The translations under genes were made by a program, and so were the position numbers. From Paracoccus sp. S3-43 (GTDB taxonomy: Bacteria > Pseudomonadota > Alphaproteobacteria > Rhodobacterales > Rhodobacteraceae): DNA of 64,000 nt. Below, in pieces: positions 38,286 through 48,019 of the stretch. The stretch is from the NCBI RefSeq assembly GCF_029027965.1, contig NZ_CP119082.1:662001-726000 (forward strand), in the 5' to 3' direction. The first letter of the stretch is position 1, and every line of letters starts with the position of its first letter. Under the pieces are notes generated by a model. That model saw only the letters and a list, made by a program, of their open reading frames with translations. It did no database searches and had not been told where the DNA came from.

Positions 38286-39161
38286 TCAGCGTGTCGGAAC
38301 CGGCGTCTCGCCGCGATAGTCATAGAAGCCGCGCCCGGTCTTGCGGCCCAGCCAGCCCGCCTCGACATATTTGGTCAGCAGGGGGCAGGGGCGGTATTTG
38401 GTGTCCGCCAGCCCGTCATGCAGGACGTTCATGATCGCAAGGCAGGTGTCCAGCCCGATGAAATCGGCCAGTTCCAGCGGTCCCATCGGGTGATTGGCGC
38501 CCAGTTTCATGGATTCGTCGATGGATTTGACGTTCCCCACGCCTTCATACAGCGTATAGACCGCCTCGTTGATCATCGGCATCAGGATGCGGTTGACGAT
38601 GAAGGCCGGGAAATCCTCGGCGCTGGCGGCGGTCTTGCCCAGGCGTTCCACGACCTCGTGGAGCGTCTTGTAAGTGGCCTCGTCGGTGGCGATGCCGCGG
38701 ATCAGCTCGACCAGCTGCATCACCGGGACCGGATTCATGAAGTGGAATCCCATGAACTTTTCCGGCCGGTCGGTGCGCGAGGCCAGCCGCGTGATCGAGA
38801 TCGACGAGGTGTTCGAGGTCAGGATCGTGTCGGGTTTCAGATGCGGAACCAGATCCTCGAAGATCGCCTGCTTGACGGTTTCGCGTTCGGTCGCGGCCTC
38901 GATCACCAGGTCGGTCTGGCCCAGGTCGGCCAGGTTGAGCGTGGTCCTGATGCGGCCCATCGCGGCCTTCCTGTCATCGGCAGCGATCTTGCCGCGGCCG
39001 ACCTGGCGTTCCAGGTTGCGGTCGATCAGGGCCAGGGCCTTGTCCATCGCGTCCTGGCTGATGTCGGTCATCAGCACGTCGTATCCGGCCAGGGCAAAGA
39101 CATGGGCGATGCCGTTTCCCATCTGCCCCGCGCCGATAATGCCAACCGTCTGAACCGTCAT
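38286..39161 (-). CDS. hbd: 3-hydroxybutyryl-CoA dehydrogenase
   Basis: 291-aa enzyme oxidising 3-hydroxybutyryl-CoA to acetoacetyl-CoA (or the reverse). NAD site VGIIGAGQMGNGIAHVFA; FMGFHFMNPVPVMQLVELI holds the catalytic His; DFPAFIVNRILMPMINEA and GANHPMGPLELADFIGLDT are family hallmarks. It lies downstream of etfBA on the same strand but past a strong terminator and repeat, so it has its own promoter. Confidence 0.95.
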   Translation of the reverse strand: MTVQTVGIIGAGQMGNGIAHVFALAGYDVLMTDISQDAMDKALALIDRNLERQVGRGKIAADDRKAAMGRIRTTLNLADLGQTDLVIEAATERETVKQAIFEDLVPHLKPDTILTSNTSSISITRLASRTDRPEKFMGFHFMNPVPVMQLVELIRGIATDEATYKTLHEVVERLGKTAASAEDFPAFIVNRILMPMINEAVYTLYEGVGNVKSIDESMKLGANHPMGPLELADFIGLDTCLAIMNVLHDGLADTKYRPCPLLTKYVEAGWLGRKTGRGFYDYRGETPVPTR

Positions 39162-39220
39162 TGCCGCCTCTCATGTCCGTTGGCCGGGACGATAGGACGG
39201 GCGGTGCGATGCTGCAATGC

Positions 39221-39245
39221 AAAACCGCCCCCGGTGGGGGCGGTT
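39221..39245 (-). terminator. Terminator after etfBA
   Basis: Read on the minus strand: perfect 10-bp stem AACCGCCCCC / GGGGGCGGTT, 3-nt loop and a T4 end. It closes the etfB-etfA operon before hbd. Confidence 0.85.
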
Positions 39246-39250
39246 GAAGG

Positions 39251-39303
39251 CTGGGGGACTTCACGTCCCCCAGGCCCCCTGTGGGATATTTGCGTGAAGA
39301 AGA
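39251..39303 (+). repeat. Extragenic repeat, copy B
   Basis: 9-bp hairpin CTGGGGGAC / GTCCCCCAG (39251-39273) followed by gccccctgtgggatattt and gcgtgaagaagaag. Same design as copies A, C and D. It lies between etfA and hbd. Confidence 0.7.
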
Positions 39304-39307
39304 AGCC

Positions 39308-40234
39308 TTACAGCTTCCCGGTGAGTTCCGGCACGACCTGGAACAGATCGCCGACCAGGCCATAGTCTGCGATCTGGAAGATCGGGGCTTCCTCATCCTT
39401 GTTGATGGCGACGATCACCTTGCTGTCCTTCATCCCCGCAAGGTGCTGGATCGCGCCCGAGATGCCCACCGCGACATAGAGTTCGGGCGCGACCACCTTG
39501 CCGGTCTGGCCGACCTGCCAGTCGTTCGGGGCATAGCCCGAATCGACCGCCGCGCGCGAGGCGCCGACCGCCGCGCCCAGCTTGTCGGCCAGGGCCTCGA
39601 TGATCGCGAACTGCTCCTTGGAGCCCACGCCGCGGCCGCCAGACACGACGCGTCCCGCCGAGGTGAGTTCGGGGCGGTCCGAGGCCGCCACCTCGTCGCC
39701 GAGCCATTGCGACAGGCCCGGATCCTCGGCCAGCGTCGCGTCGCCGACCGGCGCGGCCCCGCCCTCGCCCGCCGCATCGAAGCTGGCGGTGCGGATCGTC
39801 AGCACCTTCTTCGCATCGCGCGAGCGCACCGTCTGGATGGCGTTGCCGGCATAGACCGGGCGTTCGAAGGTCTGGGTGTCGATCACCTTCGAGACCTCGG
39901 GGATCACCATCGCGTCCAGCAGCGCCGCGACGCGCGGCATGACGTTCTTGGCATCCGTGGTGGCGGGGGCGGCGATATGCTCGTAGTCGGTGGCCAAGCC
40001 CGCGATCAGCGCGGCGGTGGGTTCCGCCAGCCGGTGGCCGTAGCGGGCGTCCTCGGCCACCAGCACGCGCGCCACGCCGGCGATGGTGGCGGCCTCGGCC
40101 GCCGCGTCGCGGGCGCTCGCCCCGGCGCAGAGCACCGTCACATCGCCAAGCGCCTGCACGGCGCTGACCGCCTTGGCGGTGGCGTCGCGGTTCAGAACCC
40201 CGTTCGTCACCTCACCCAGAAGAAGAACCGCCAT
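39308..40234 (-). CDS. etfA: Electron transfer flavoprotein alpha subunit
   Basis: 308-aa FAD-binding subunit. The C-terminal FAD domain has [54 protein letters not shown] and [20 protein letters not shown]. With EtfB it carries electrons from acyl-CoA and other dehydrogenases to ETF:ubiquinone oxidoreductase. Its start shares a base with the etfB stop (TGATG). Confidence 0.97.
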   Translation of the reverse strand: MAVLLLGEVTNGVLNRDATAKAVSAVQALGDVTVLCAGASARDAAAEAATIAGVARVLVAEDARYGHRLAEPTAALIAGLATDYEHIAAPATTDAKNVMPRVAALLDAMVIPEVSKVIDTQTFERPVYAGNAIQTVRSRDAKKVLTIRTASFDAAGEGGAAPVGDATLAEDPGLSQWLGDEVAASDRPELTSAGRVVSGGRGVGSKEQFAIIEALADKLGAAVGASRAAVDSGYAPNDWQVGQTGKVVAPELYVAVGISGAIQHLAGMKDSKVIVAINKDEEAPIFQIADYGLVGDLFQVVPELTGKL

Positions 40235-40992
40235 CAGATCACCCCCGCTTCTTTCAGTTTGCCGACCAGCTCGTCCACCGAGCCGACCTTGATCCCCGCC
40301 TGCCGCCCCTCGGGCTCGCGCGTGGAAACCACCTCCAGCCGCGGCGTCACGTCGACGCCGTAATCACCGGCGGTCTTCTCCTCCAAGGGCTTCTTCTTGG
40401 CCTTCATGATATTGGGCAGGCTGGCATAGCGCGGCTCGTTCAGCCGCAGGTCGGCGGTGACGATGGCGGGCAGGGCCACGCTGATCGTCTGCAACCCGCC
40501 ATCCACTTCGCGGGTGACGCGGGCCGCGTCGCCGTCGATCTCGAGCTTGCTGGCGAATGTCGCCTGGCCCCAGCCCAAGAGCGCCGCCAGCATCTGCCCG
40601 GTGGCGTTCATGTCGTTGTCGATCGCCTGCTTGCCCGCGATCACCAGTTTCGGCTGTTCCTGATCGACCACGGCTTTCAGGATCTTCGCCACCGCCAGCG
40701 GCTCGATGTCCTGATGCACGTCATCGGCCGCGACCACCAGGATCGCCCGGTCCGCGCCCATCGCCAGCGCCGTGCGCAGGGTTTCCGCCGCCTGCTTCAC
40801 GCCGATGCTGACGGCGATGACCTCCTCGGCCACCCCCTTCTCCTTCAGCCGGATCGCCTCCTCCACCGCGATCTCGTCGAAGGGGTTCATCGACATCTTC
40901 ACATTCGCAAGATCGACGCCCGACCCGTCCGCCCGAACACGGGCCTTCACGTTGTAGTCAATCACCCGCTTCACGGGCACCAGGATCTTCAT
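40234..40992 (-). CDS. etfB: Electron transfer flavoprotein beta subunit
   Basis: 252-aa AMP-binding subunit of [41 protein letters not shown] and the signature [20 protein letters not shown], followed by [20 protein letters not shown], are diagnostic. Cotranscribed with etfA. Upstream on the minus strand a TTTTATATTGTAAAG stretch (about 41053-41067) may hold the -10 element. Confidence 0.97.
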   Translation of the reverse strand: MKILVPVKRVIDYNVKARVRADGSGVDLANVKMSMNPFDEIAVEEAIRLKEKGVAEEVIAVSIGVKQAAETLRTALAMGADRAILVVAADDVHQDIEPLAVAKILKAVVDQEQPKLVIAGKQAIDNDMNATGQMLAALLGWGQATFASKLEIDGDAARVTREVDGGLQTISVALPAIVTADLRLNEPRYASLPNIMKAKKKPLEEKTAGDYGVDVTPRLEVVSTREPEGRQAGIKVGSVDELVGKLKEAGVI

Positions 40993-41117
40993 GGGCTATG
41001 CTCCCTTGTCTCTGATTGTCGGGGGCAGTGTTACCGACGGATCGGCGGGCTTTACAATATAAAAGCGTCCCCCGACGCTGCGTTTGCGCCAGCATCGGCG
41101 CGCGATCGGGTTGGCGT

Positions 41118-41690
41118 CTAGCGGCTGGCCCCCGGAACCCACAGGATGTCGTCGGTCCCGCCATTGTTGGCCGTGCGGGCCGCGACGAACAGCCAGTCGG
41201 ACAGGCGGTTCAGGTAACGGATCGCCGCCCCGTTCACGTCGCCCCCGGTCGCCAGATCCGTCGCGCACCGCTCGGCCCGGCGGGCCACGGTGCGCGACAG
41301 GTGCAGATGCGCCGACAGCACCGAACCGCCCGGCAGGATGAAGCTGCGCAGCGGGTCCAGATGGGCGTTCATCGCGTCGATCTGGGTTTCCAGCCGCGTC
41401 ACCTGGGCGTCGATGATGCGCAGCACCGGATAGCCCGCCTGGTCGTCGGCGGCCATGTTCGGCCGCGCCAGATCCGCGCCCAGGTCGAACAGGTCGTTCT
41501 GGATCACCCCCAGCCACGCCGCCAGTTCGCCCGCCGCGTGCAGGCGGCAGAGACCCAGCGTCGCGTTCAATTCGTCGACGGTGCCATAGGCCTCGACCCT
41601 GGGATCGTGCTTGGCGACGCGGCTGCCGTCGGACAGGGCGGTGTCGCCCTTGTCGCCGGTGCGGGTATAGATCCTGTTCAGGACGACCAT
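41118..41690 (-). CDS. Cob(I)yrinic acid a,c-diamide adenosyltransferase, PduO type
   Basis: 190-aa ATP:cob(I)alamin adenosyltransferase making adenosylcobalamin. The ATP-binding N-terminus LNRIYTRTGDKGDTALSDGS, VDELNATLGL, FILPGGS, and RTVARRAERC with the following NRLSDWLFVAAR are typical of PduO. Start at 41690 shares a base with the stop of the upstream twin-TM gene; an ATG 3 nt earlier is equally possible. Confidence 0.93.
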   Translation of the reverse strand: MVVLNRIYTRTGDKGDTALSDGSRVAKHDPRVEAYGTVDELNATLGLCRLHAAGELAAWLGVIQNDLFDLGADLARPNMAADDQAGYPVLRIIDAQVTRLETQIDAMNAHLDPLRSFILPGGSVLSAHLHLSRTVARRAERCATDLATGGDVNGAAIRYLNRLSDWLFVAARTANNGGTDDILWVPGASR

Positions 41691-41890
41691 CATTTCCCCC
41701 CAAGCCAGACGAACAGCATGATCAGCGCGACCGCCATGGCCTGCGCGATGATCCGCCATCGCATCATCCGGTTGCCGTGCTTGCGGTTGAAATCGCCGCC
41801 CTTGGCGAAGCCGCCGATGCCAGTGGCCAGGATCGCCAGCACGGCCAGCATCGCCAAGGCGATCACATAGAACAGCGGGTCATGAGCCAT
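41690..41890 (-). CDS. Twin transmembrane helix (HIG1-domain) small protein
   Basis: 66-aa protein with two membrane helices (about 7-27 and 46-63) joined by the basic loop FAKGGDFNRKHGNRMMRWRI. HIG1-like proteins are associated with respiratory complexes, notably cytochrome oxidase; the bacterial role is not established. Coupled to the adenosyltransferase gene (TGATG). It may be cotranscribed with the SDR and SH3 genes upstream (28 nt away). Confidence 0.87.
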   Translation of the reverse strand: MAHDPLFYVIALAMLAVLAILATGIGGFAKGGDFNRKHGNRMMRWRIIAQAMAVALIMLFVWLGGK

Positions 41891-41917
41891 CGCGCGCGCC
41901 TTTCGTTGGCCTGGACC

Positions 41918-42748
41918 CTAGCCCTGCCGCGCGAACCAGTCCAGTGCGCGCGTGGGCAAAAGCCTGCGCGCGGTGCCGGACAGCCAGGTGGGCGTCGTGA
42001 CGTAATAGCGCGGGCGCGGCCGGGCCGCCGTCAGCGCGTGGACGATCCGGTCGCTGACGGCCGAGGGCGGCAGTTCGAAGCGATCCTTGCCCGAGGGTTC
42101 GTAGAGCCGCTTCAACAGGCTGGCGCGGTATTCGTCGGCCCGCGCGCTGTCCTGCCAGTTCACCCAAGCCTCGAAATGCGGAATGGCATTCACGCGGATG
42201 CGGCTGGCGATGGGGCCGGGCTCGATCAGGATCACCCTGACGGGCGTGCCCGCCATTTCCAGCCGCAGCACGTCGGTCAGCCCTTCCAGCGCAAATTTCG
42301 TCGCCACATAGGGGCCGCGCCAGCGGATCCCGATCAGCCCCAGGACCGAGCTGATATTGACGATCCGCCCGCCCCCCTTGCGGAAATGCGGGATCAGGCG
42401 GACGGTCAGGTCGTGGGTGCCGAACAGGTTCGTCTCGAAGATCGCGCGCAGGGCGCCGCGCGGCATGTCCTCGACCGCGCCGGGCAGGGCGAAGGCGGCG
42501 TTGTTGACAAGCCCGTCCAGCGGGCCGCCCGACAGAACCCGGTCGGCCAGCCGCGCCACGCTGCCGTCGTCGGACAGGTCCAGGTGGTGACATTCCATCC
42601 CCTCGGCCCGGCGGGCGGCGATGTCCTCGTCCTTGCGGCAGGTGGCGACGACCTGCCAGCCCAGCGACTGCATCCGCCGCGCGGCGTCCAGCCCGATGCC
42701 CGACGAACAGCCGGTGATCAGCACGCGTCCGGTCACAGCAGGATTCAC
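41918..42748 (-). CDS. SDR family oxidoreductase
   Basis: 276-aa classical short-chain dehydrogenase. Cofactor motif TGCSSGIG, VNNAAFA, NISSVLG with the catalytic Ser, and YVATKFALEG with the Tyr-Lys pair. The C-terminal region (PRPRYYVTTPTWLSGTARRL) resembles membrane-associated SDRs. Substrate unknown. Starts with GTG at 42748, overlapping the SH3-protein stop by 4 nt. Confidence 0.87.
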   Translation of the reverse strand: MNPAVTGRVLITGCSSGIGLDAARRMQSLGWQVVATCRKDEDIAARRAEGMECHHLDLSDDGSVARLADRVLSGGPLDGLVNNAAFALPGAVEDMPRGALRAIFETNLFGTHDLTVRLIPHFRKGGGRIVNISSVLGLIGIRWRGPYVATKFALEGLTDVLRLEMAGTPVRVILIEPGPIASRIRVNAIPHFEAWVNWQDSARADEYRASLLKRLYEPSGKDRFELPPSAVSDRIVHALTAARPRPRYYVTTPTWLSGTARRLLPTRALDWFARQG

Positions 42749-43242
42749 GGCGCGGCTGCGGACAGGAAGCGGCCCGCGACATAGCCGACGCGGCCATCGG
42801 CGTCGCGGATATTGATCCATTCGGCATCCCGTGGGCCAAGCGCCCGCACCGCCGCGCCGCGTCCAAGCGCGGCGACGACCCGGTCGCCGGTCGACGGCCC
42901 GGCGCGGACATTCACCCGGTCGGCGGTGACATAAAGAACCGGCCCCTCCGCAGCCGCCGGCGCGGGGTCCGGGGTTTCCCCGGCATGTTCGGGCGACGGC
43001 CGCAGCGCCGGTCCGGGAAAACGCTGGATGCGTTCGGGCGTCTGCGATTCGGCCCGCACCACGGCGGCGGGAATGGGCTGGGGATCGGGCGCGGCAGGGC
43101 GTTCGGCGCCTGCATCCTGGGCCGCGGGGCGGGGCACGGGGGCAGGGCGGCGGTCGGCGCGGGGGTTGCCCTCGCCCCAGACCGACAGGATCAGGAACAG
43201 GCCCGCCAAGGTCGCCAGCAGCAGCGCGCCCAGTCTGATCAT
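42745..43242 (-). CDS. SH3 domain-containing exported protein
   Basis: 165-aa protein: an N-terminal membrane anchor or signal (about 4-22, LGALLLATLAGLFLILSVWG), a Pro/Ala-rich linker (about 28-95) and a bacterial SH3b domain (about 100-163: YVTADRVNVRAGPSTGDRVV, WINIRDADGRVGYVAGRFL). SH3b domains usually bind cell-wall peptides. Divergent from parC. Overlaps the SDR start by 4 nt. Confidence 0.87.
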   Translation of the reverse strand: MIRLGALLLATLAGLFLILSVWGEGNPRADRRPAPVPRPAAQDAGAERPAAPDPQPIPAAVVRAESQTPERIQRFPGPALRPSPEHAGETPDPAPAAAEGPVLYVTADRVNVRAGPSTGDRVVAALGRGAAVRALGPRDAEWINIRDADGRVGYVAGRFLSAAAP

Positions 43243-43368
43243 GCCTCGCCCCCGACGGTTTCTTGCGAACCTTGTTAACCTATGACGGTTCGCAACGCCA
43301 ACCGTCGCGCGGCTGTTCCAACGGATTCCCGCTGGACCGCGCGCGCGCCGCGCCCTATCTGATGCGCC

Positions 43369-45609
43369 ATGTCCAGCCTGCCCATCGATCCCGAAGACAA
43401 CACCCAGACCGAACCGCTGAGCCGCGCCATCGGCGAACGCTATCTGACCTATGCGCTGTCGACGATCATGCACCGGGCGCTGCCCGATGCCCGCGACGGG
43501 CTGAAGCCGGTGCATCGCCGCATTCTCTATGCCATGCGAGAGCTGCGGCTGGCGCCTACGGGTGCGTTCCGCAAGTCGGCCAAGATCACCGGCGACGTGA
43601 TGGGCAACTATCACCCGCATGGCGACGCGGCGATCTATGACGCGATGGCGCGGTTGGCCCAGGATTTCGCCATGCGCTATCCGCTGGTCGACGGACAGGG
43701 CAACTTCGGCAATATCGACGGCGACAACCCGGCCGCGGCCCGATACACCGAGGCGCGGCTGGCCGCGACATCCGAAAGCCTGATGGACGGCCTGGCCGAG
43801 GACGCGGTGGATTTCCGCCCGAACTATGACGGCACCTTGCAGGAACCCGTGGTCCTGCCTGCCGCCTTCCCGAACCTGCTGGCGAACGGGGCCTCGGGGA
43901 TTGCCGTGGGCATGGCCACGAACATTCCGCCCCATAACCTGCACGAGGTGATCGACGCCTGCCTGCATCTGATCAAGACGCCGGATGCGCGCGACGACAC
44001 GCTGGCGGGCATCCTGCAAGGGCCGGATTTCCCGACCGGCGGCGTGATCGTGGAAAACCGCGAGACCATCGCCGAAATCTATCGCACCGGGCGCGGCGCG
44101 TTCCGGGTCCGCGCGCGGTGGGCGGTCGAGGATCTGGGCCGGGGCCTGTGGCAGATCGTCGTGACCGAGATTCCCTATCAGGTCCAGAAGTCCCGCCTGA
44201 TCGAGCGTCTGGCCGAGCTGATCCAGACCCGCAAAATCCCGATCCTGGCCGATGTCCGCGACGAATCCGCCGAAGACATCCGCATCGTCCTGGAACCCAG
44301 GGCGCGTACGGTCGATCCCGAACAGCTGATGGCCGCGCTGTTCCGCGTCAGCGACCTGGAGCTTCGCTTCAGCATGAACATGAACGTGCTGATCGACGGC
44401 CGCGTGCCCAAGGTATGCAGCCTGAAAGAGGTTCTGCGCGCCTTCCTGGACCATCGCCGCGAGGTGCTGGTGCGCCGCGCCACCTTCCGCCTGGACAAGA
44501 TCGCCGCCCGGCTGGAGGTGCTGGAAGGCTATCTGATCGCCTATCTGAACCTGGACCGGGTGATCGAGATCATCCGCCACGAGGACGACCCGAAGGCCGT
44601 GATGATGGCCGAATTCGCCCTGACCGAGGTGCAGGTCGAGGCGATCCTGAACATGCGCCTGCGCGCCCTGCGCAAGCTGGAAGAGATCGAGCTTCGCGCC
44701 GAACGCGACGCCCTGCTGGAGGAACGGCAGGGTTTGCAGGCGATGCTGGCCGACGACCGCGCGCAATGGGCGCGCATCAGTGACCAGTTGAAAGAGGTCC
44801 GCAACCTGTTCGGCAAGTCCCGGCCCGAAGGCCAGCGGCGCACCCTGATCGCCGAGGCGCAGGACATCGCCCCCCTCGACATGGACGCGATGATCGAGCG
44901 GGAGCCGCTGACCGTGATCCTGTCGAAGATGGGCTGGATCCGGGCCATGAAGGGCCATCAGCCGCTGGATGCCGAGGTCAAGTTCAAGGACGGCGACGGC
45001 CCCGGCCTGGCGATCCATGCCGAGACGACCGACAAGCTGATGATCTTCGCCGGCAACGGCCGCTTCTATACCCTGCCCGCCAACAGCCTGCCCGGCGGGC
45101 GCGGCATGGGCGAGCCGCTGCGCCTGATGATCGACCTGCCGAACGAGGCCGAGGTGATCGCCCTGTTCCCCTGGCGCGAGGGCGAAAAATACCTGGTGGC
45201 CTCGAAGGCGGGCGACGGCTTCATCGTCGCGGCGGGCGACATCCTGGCGCAGACCAAGACCGGCAAGCAGGTGCTGAACGGCGATGCGCTGCTGTGCCGC
45301 CCGGTCGGCGGCGATCACCTGGCGGTGGTCGGCACCAACCGCAAGATGCTGGTCTTCCCGCTGTCCGAACTGCCGGAAATGGCGCGGGGCAAGGGCGTGC
45401 GCTTGCAGAAATACCGCAGCGGCGGCGGGCTGGTCGCGGACGACACGTTGGCCGACGCGGCCTTCCTGACCCTGGCCGAGGGGCTTCGCTGGCAGGAAAG
45501 CGGCGGCCGCACCCGGACCGAGCCCGACCTGACCGCCTGGCTGGGCAAGCGCGCCAGCGCAGGCAGCATGGCTCCGCGCGGCTTCCCCAGGACCAACAGG
45601 TTCACCTGA
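43369..45609 (+). CDS. parC: DNA topoisomerase IV subunit A
   Basis: 746-aa type II topoisomerase subunit that decatenates daughter chromosomes with ParE. Winged-helix domain with [11 protein letters not shown] and the catalytic Tyr126 ([10 protein letters not shown]); a full C-terminal blade region (about 500-740). At the quinolone-determining position matching E. coli Ser80 it has Ala87 ([13 protein letters not shown]), probably native. No GyrA box (QRRGGKG) is present, supporting ParC rather than GyrA. Confidence 0.94.
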   Translation: MSSLPIDPEDNTQTEPLSRAIGERYLTYALSTIMHRALPDARDGLKPVHRRILYAMRELRLAPTGAFRKSAKITGDVMGNYHPHGDAAIYDAMARLAQDFAMRYPLVDGQGNFGNIDGDNPAAARYTEARLAATSESLMDGLAEDAVDFRPNYDGTLQEPVVLPAAFPNLLANGASGIAVGMATNIPPHNLHEVIDACLHLIKTPDARDDTLAGILQGPDFPTGGVIVENRETIAEIYRTGRGAFRVRARWAVEDLGRGLWQIVVTEIPYQVQKSRLIERLAELIQTRKIPILADVRDESAEDIRIVLEPRARTVDPEQLMAALFRVSDLELRFSMNMNVLIDGRVPKVCSLKEVLRAFLDHRREVLVRRATFRLDKIAARLEVLEGYLIAYLNLDRVIEIIRHEDDPKAVMMAEFALTEVQVEAILNMRLRALRKLEEIELRAERDALLEERQGLQAMLADDRAQWARISDQLKEVRNLFGKSRPEGQRRTLIAEAQDIAPLDMDAMIEREPLTVILSKMGWIRAMKGHQPLDAEVKFKDGDGPGLAIHAETTDKLMIFAGNGRFYTLPANSLPGGRGMGEPLRLMIDLPNEAEVIALFPWREGEKYLVASKAGDGFIVAAGDILAQTKTGKQVLNGDALLCRPVGGDHLAVVGTNRKMLVFPLSELPEMARGKGVRLQKYRSGGGLVADDTLADAAFLTLAEGLRWQESGGRTRTEPDLTAWLGKRASAGSMAPRGFPRTNRFT

Positions 45610-45638
45610 CGAAGGGCCGGTCTTGCGGGGCGGTTGTC

Positions 45639-45710
45639 CGGGGCTTCGCCCCGCCCGCCGCGAGCGGCGGTCTCCCCAGGATATTTAAGGCCAAGATGAA
45701 AGAGGCGGCC
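45639..45710 (+). repeat. Extragenic repeat, copy C
   Basis: Two hairpins (CGGGGC/GCCCCG at 45639-45653; CCGCCGC/GCGGCGG at 45655-45670) and then tctccccaggatatttaagg followed by ccaagatgaaag. It lies 30 nt after parC. The remaining intergenic bases to 45862 hold nothing else I can identify. Confidence 0.75.
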
Positions 45711-45862
45711 CCCTGCCGCGCCGGCATGATGCGGACCGGCAGGGAGCTTTCACCTTGGACGGTCATCGGCGTCCCCGCCTGTACCGTGGAGCCAATATGG
45801 ACTCGAAACTCTTTCAGCTTGGTTAAAATATCCCCGCCGGAGGCATGAATCTTTTTCTTTCC

Positions 45863-46762
45863 TCACAGCCCCCCGCCGCCGACCGATCCGAAATATTCGC
45901 CGGTGATATAACTCGCCTCGTCGGATGCCAGCAGCACATAGATCGGTGCCAGTTCGACCGGCTGGCCGGGGCGCCCCAGCGGTTGCTTCTTGCCGTGTTC
46001 CACCGCCTTCTGCGTCGGCTGCCCGCCCGAAACCTGCAAGGCGGTCCAGAACGGGCCGGGGCAGACCGCGTTCACGCGGATGCCGCGCGGCGCAAGCTGC
46101 TTGGCCAGCGACTGCGCGAAGGCCACGTTGGCGGCCTTGGATTGCGCATAGTCGAACAGCAGTTCAGAGGCCGAGAAAGCCTGTACGGACGAGGTGATGA
46201 TGATCGACGCGCCGGGCTTCAGATGCGGCAGCGCGGCGCGCGTGACCCAGAAGGGCGCATAGACGTTGGTCTTCATCGTCGCGTCGAAGTCCTCGGTCGT
46301 CAGATCCTCCAGCTTTTCGCAGAACTGCTGGCGCCCCGCGTTGTTGACCAGGATGTCCAGCCCGTCCAGGGCCTCGACCGCCTGGGCGACCAGGGAGGTG
46401 CAGAAATCCTCGTCGCGCAGGTCGCCGGGAATGGCGGCCGCCTTGCGGCCCTCGGCCCGGATCAGGGCGATCACCTTGTCGGCATCTTCCTGTTCCTGCG
46501 GCAGATAGTTGATCGCGACATCGGCCCCCTCACGGGCATAGGCGATGGCGGCGGCCGCACCGATGCCGCTATCGCCGCCGGTGATCAGCGCGCGCTTGCC
46601 CGAGAGCCGCCCGGTGCCGCGATAGCTGGTCTCGCCATGGTCGGGCAGCGGGTCCATGCGGCCGGCCAGGCCGGGGAAGGGCTGTTGCTGTTTCGGGAAA
46701 TCGGGTTTCGGCAGGCGCGGGTCGCTGATCGCGCCGCTGCGGAAGGGTTGGTCGGTGGACAT
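45863..46762 (-). CDS. SDR family oxidoreductase (general-stress YhdF/YdaD type)
   Basis: 299-aa short-chain dehydrogenase. The extended N-terminus (RSGAISDPRLPKPDFPKQQQ, PFPGLAGRMDP) is typical of the stress-associated YhdF/YdaD/YghA group. Cofactor site TGGDSGIGAAAAIAYAREGA, VNNAGRQ, and DYAQSKAANVAFAQSLAKQL with the Tyr-Lys pair; the C-terminus ends YITGEYFGSVGGGGL. Substrate not known. ATG at 46762 gives MSTDQPF. Confidence 0.9.
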   Translation of the reverse strand: MSTDQPFRSGAISDPRLPKPDFPKQQQPFPGLAGRMDPLPDHGETSYRGTGRLSGKRALITGGDSGIGAAAAIAYAREGADVAINYLPQEQEDADKVIALIRAEGRKAAAIPGDLRDEDFCTSLVAQAVEALDGLDILVNNAGRQQFCEKLEDLTTEDFDATMKTNVYAPFWVTRAALPHLKPGASIIITSSVQAFSASELLFDYAQSKAANVAFAQSLAKQLAPRGIRVNAVCPGPFWTALQVSGGQPTQKAVEHGKKQPLGRPGQPVELAPIYVLLASDEASYITGEYFGSVGGGGL

Positions 46763-46816
46763 AAGCGTTCCTTTCGGTGTGCCCTGCCCAACAAGCGGTG
46801 GCACCAGGGGTTCCGC

Positions 46817-47401
46817 TTACCGCCGCCGCACCCATTTCCAGCCGTCGATCATCGGGCGCACCAGATCCTCGCGCTTCCACAGGCGATAGAAGAGGATCAC
46901 CGCCCAGTGCAGCAGGACCAGGATCAGGATCAGGTCGGCGCCCCGGTGATGCCATCGCAGCGCCGCCCGAGAGGTCGCCGAACTGACCTGCGAGGCCAGC
47001 GGGCCGACATTGATATAGTCGTCGGGATCGGCGAACAGCCCGGTCGTGACCTGCATGATCAGCACCGCCAGCATGGCCACCACCGCCAGGGCGCCCACCG
47101 GGCTGTGTCCGGGCCAATGGCTGGGCCGGGGCCGGACCATGTCCCGGACATAGGCCAGCACGGCGCGCGGCCCCCGGATGAAGCGGGTGAACCGGGCGGG
47201 CGGCGGGCCGACGAAGCCCCAGACCAGCCGGAAGGCCAGCAGGGCGATGATCCCATAGCCCAGCCAGAAATGCAGCGTCATGTCCGAGGGGCCGATCTTG
47301 CCCAGCAGCCAGTTGGAGATGACCAGCAGGGCCAGAGCCCAGTGGAACGCGCGCAGCGCCGGATCCCAGAGCCGTTCGCGCCGCGCCCCGTCGCCCGGCA
47401 T
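46817..47401 (-). CDS. Cytochrome b561 family membrane protein
   Basis: 194-aa di-haem b-type cytochrome with four helices. WDPALRAFHWALALLVISNW, MTLHFWLGYGIIALLAFRLV, MLAVLIMQVTTGLFADPDDY and RWHHRGADLILILVLLHWAV contain the paired haem-ligand His residues. It should pass electrons between quinone and the cytochrome c' encoded just upstream. Starts at 47401, sharing one base with that gene's stop (TGATG). Confidence 0.92.
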   Translation of the reverse strand: MPGDGARRERLWDPALRAFHWALALLVISNWLLGKIGPSDMTLHFWLGYGIIALLAFRLVWGFVGPPPARFTRFIRGPRAVLAYVRDMVRPRPSHWPGHSPVGALAVVAMLAVLIMQVTTGLFADPDDYINVGPLASQVSSATSRAALRWHHRGADLILILVLLHWAVILFYRLWKREDLVRPMIDGWKWVRRR

Positions 47402-47868
47402 CAGTCGGCCTTGCGATAGTCGTCGTGGCAGGCCTTGCAACTGCCGCCCAGCTTTTGCAGGACCGGACCAAGGTTGCCCTGGCCGCCCTTGACGGCATCC
47501 GGGCTGCCTGCCGCGGCCTCGGAAAGGGCCGCGAACTTGGCGCGGAAATCGTCGGGATTTTCCCAGATCGCGGGCAGGGCCTCGGAATCGCTCGTGTCGG
47601 CCGAGGAGGTTCCCTCGATGAACAGCGCGGGCGCGTCGTACTGGGTCAGGGCGATGATATTGGCGGCCGCGCGGCTGGCCAGGGCCTCGTCATAGGCGAT
47701 CTCGCCCTTGGCCATGCCGGCAAGCTGGCCCATGTTGATGCCCAGCATCGTCATGAAGCCATGCCGCCCCTCGATGGCGCTTTCGGCCGCTTCCTCGGCG
47801 GATTGCGCGACGGCGAGGGCTGGCGCGGACAGGGCAACGGCAAGGGCGATCGCTTTGACGGGGGGCAT
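47401..47868 (-). CDS. Cytochrome c' (class II c-type cytochrome)
   Basis: 155-aa periplasmic protein with a signal peptide (about 1-21, ending ALAVA) and the C-terminal haem site CKACH (144-148) followed by DDYR, the class II pattern. Cytochromes c' bind NO and are linked to nitrosative stress. The four-helix body has FMTMLGINMGQLAGMAKGE. Operon with cytochrome b561. Confidence 0.93.
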   Translation of the reverse strand: MPPVKAIALAVALSAPALAVAQSAEEAAESAIEGRHGFMTMLGINMGQLAGMAKGEIAYDEALASRAAANIIALTQYDAPALFIEGTSSADTSDSEALPAIWENPDDFRAKFAALSEAAAGSPDAVKGGQGNLGPVLQKLGGSCKACHDDYRKAD

Positions 47869-48019
47869 GGGCTGGCTCCTGAAAAGGACTGGCTATAAAG
47901 ACGGAACTGTCGGGAAAACCATGGCAGAGCCAAGGGTTTGGATCAACCGGCCTGCAAGGCGATCACGGATTTGCGAAAGCGGCCCCCGAAGGGGCCGCCC
48001 AGCAAGGAATCGACGGGGA

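Noticed and set aside
43369..45609. ParC Ala87 at the position of E. coli Ser80 as a fluoroquinolone-resistance mutation
   Set aside because: Alphaproteobacterial ParC commonly lacks Ser at this place, so it is probably native and not a selected change.
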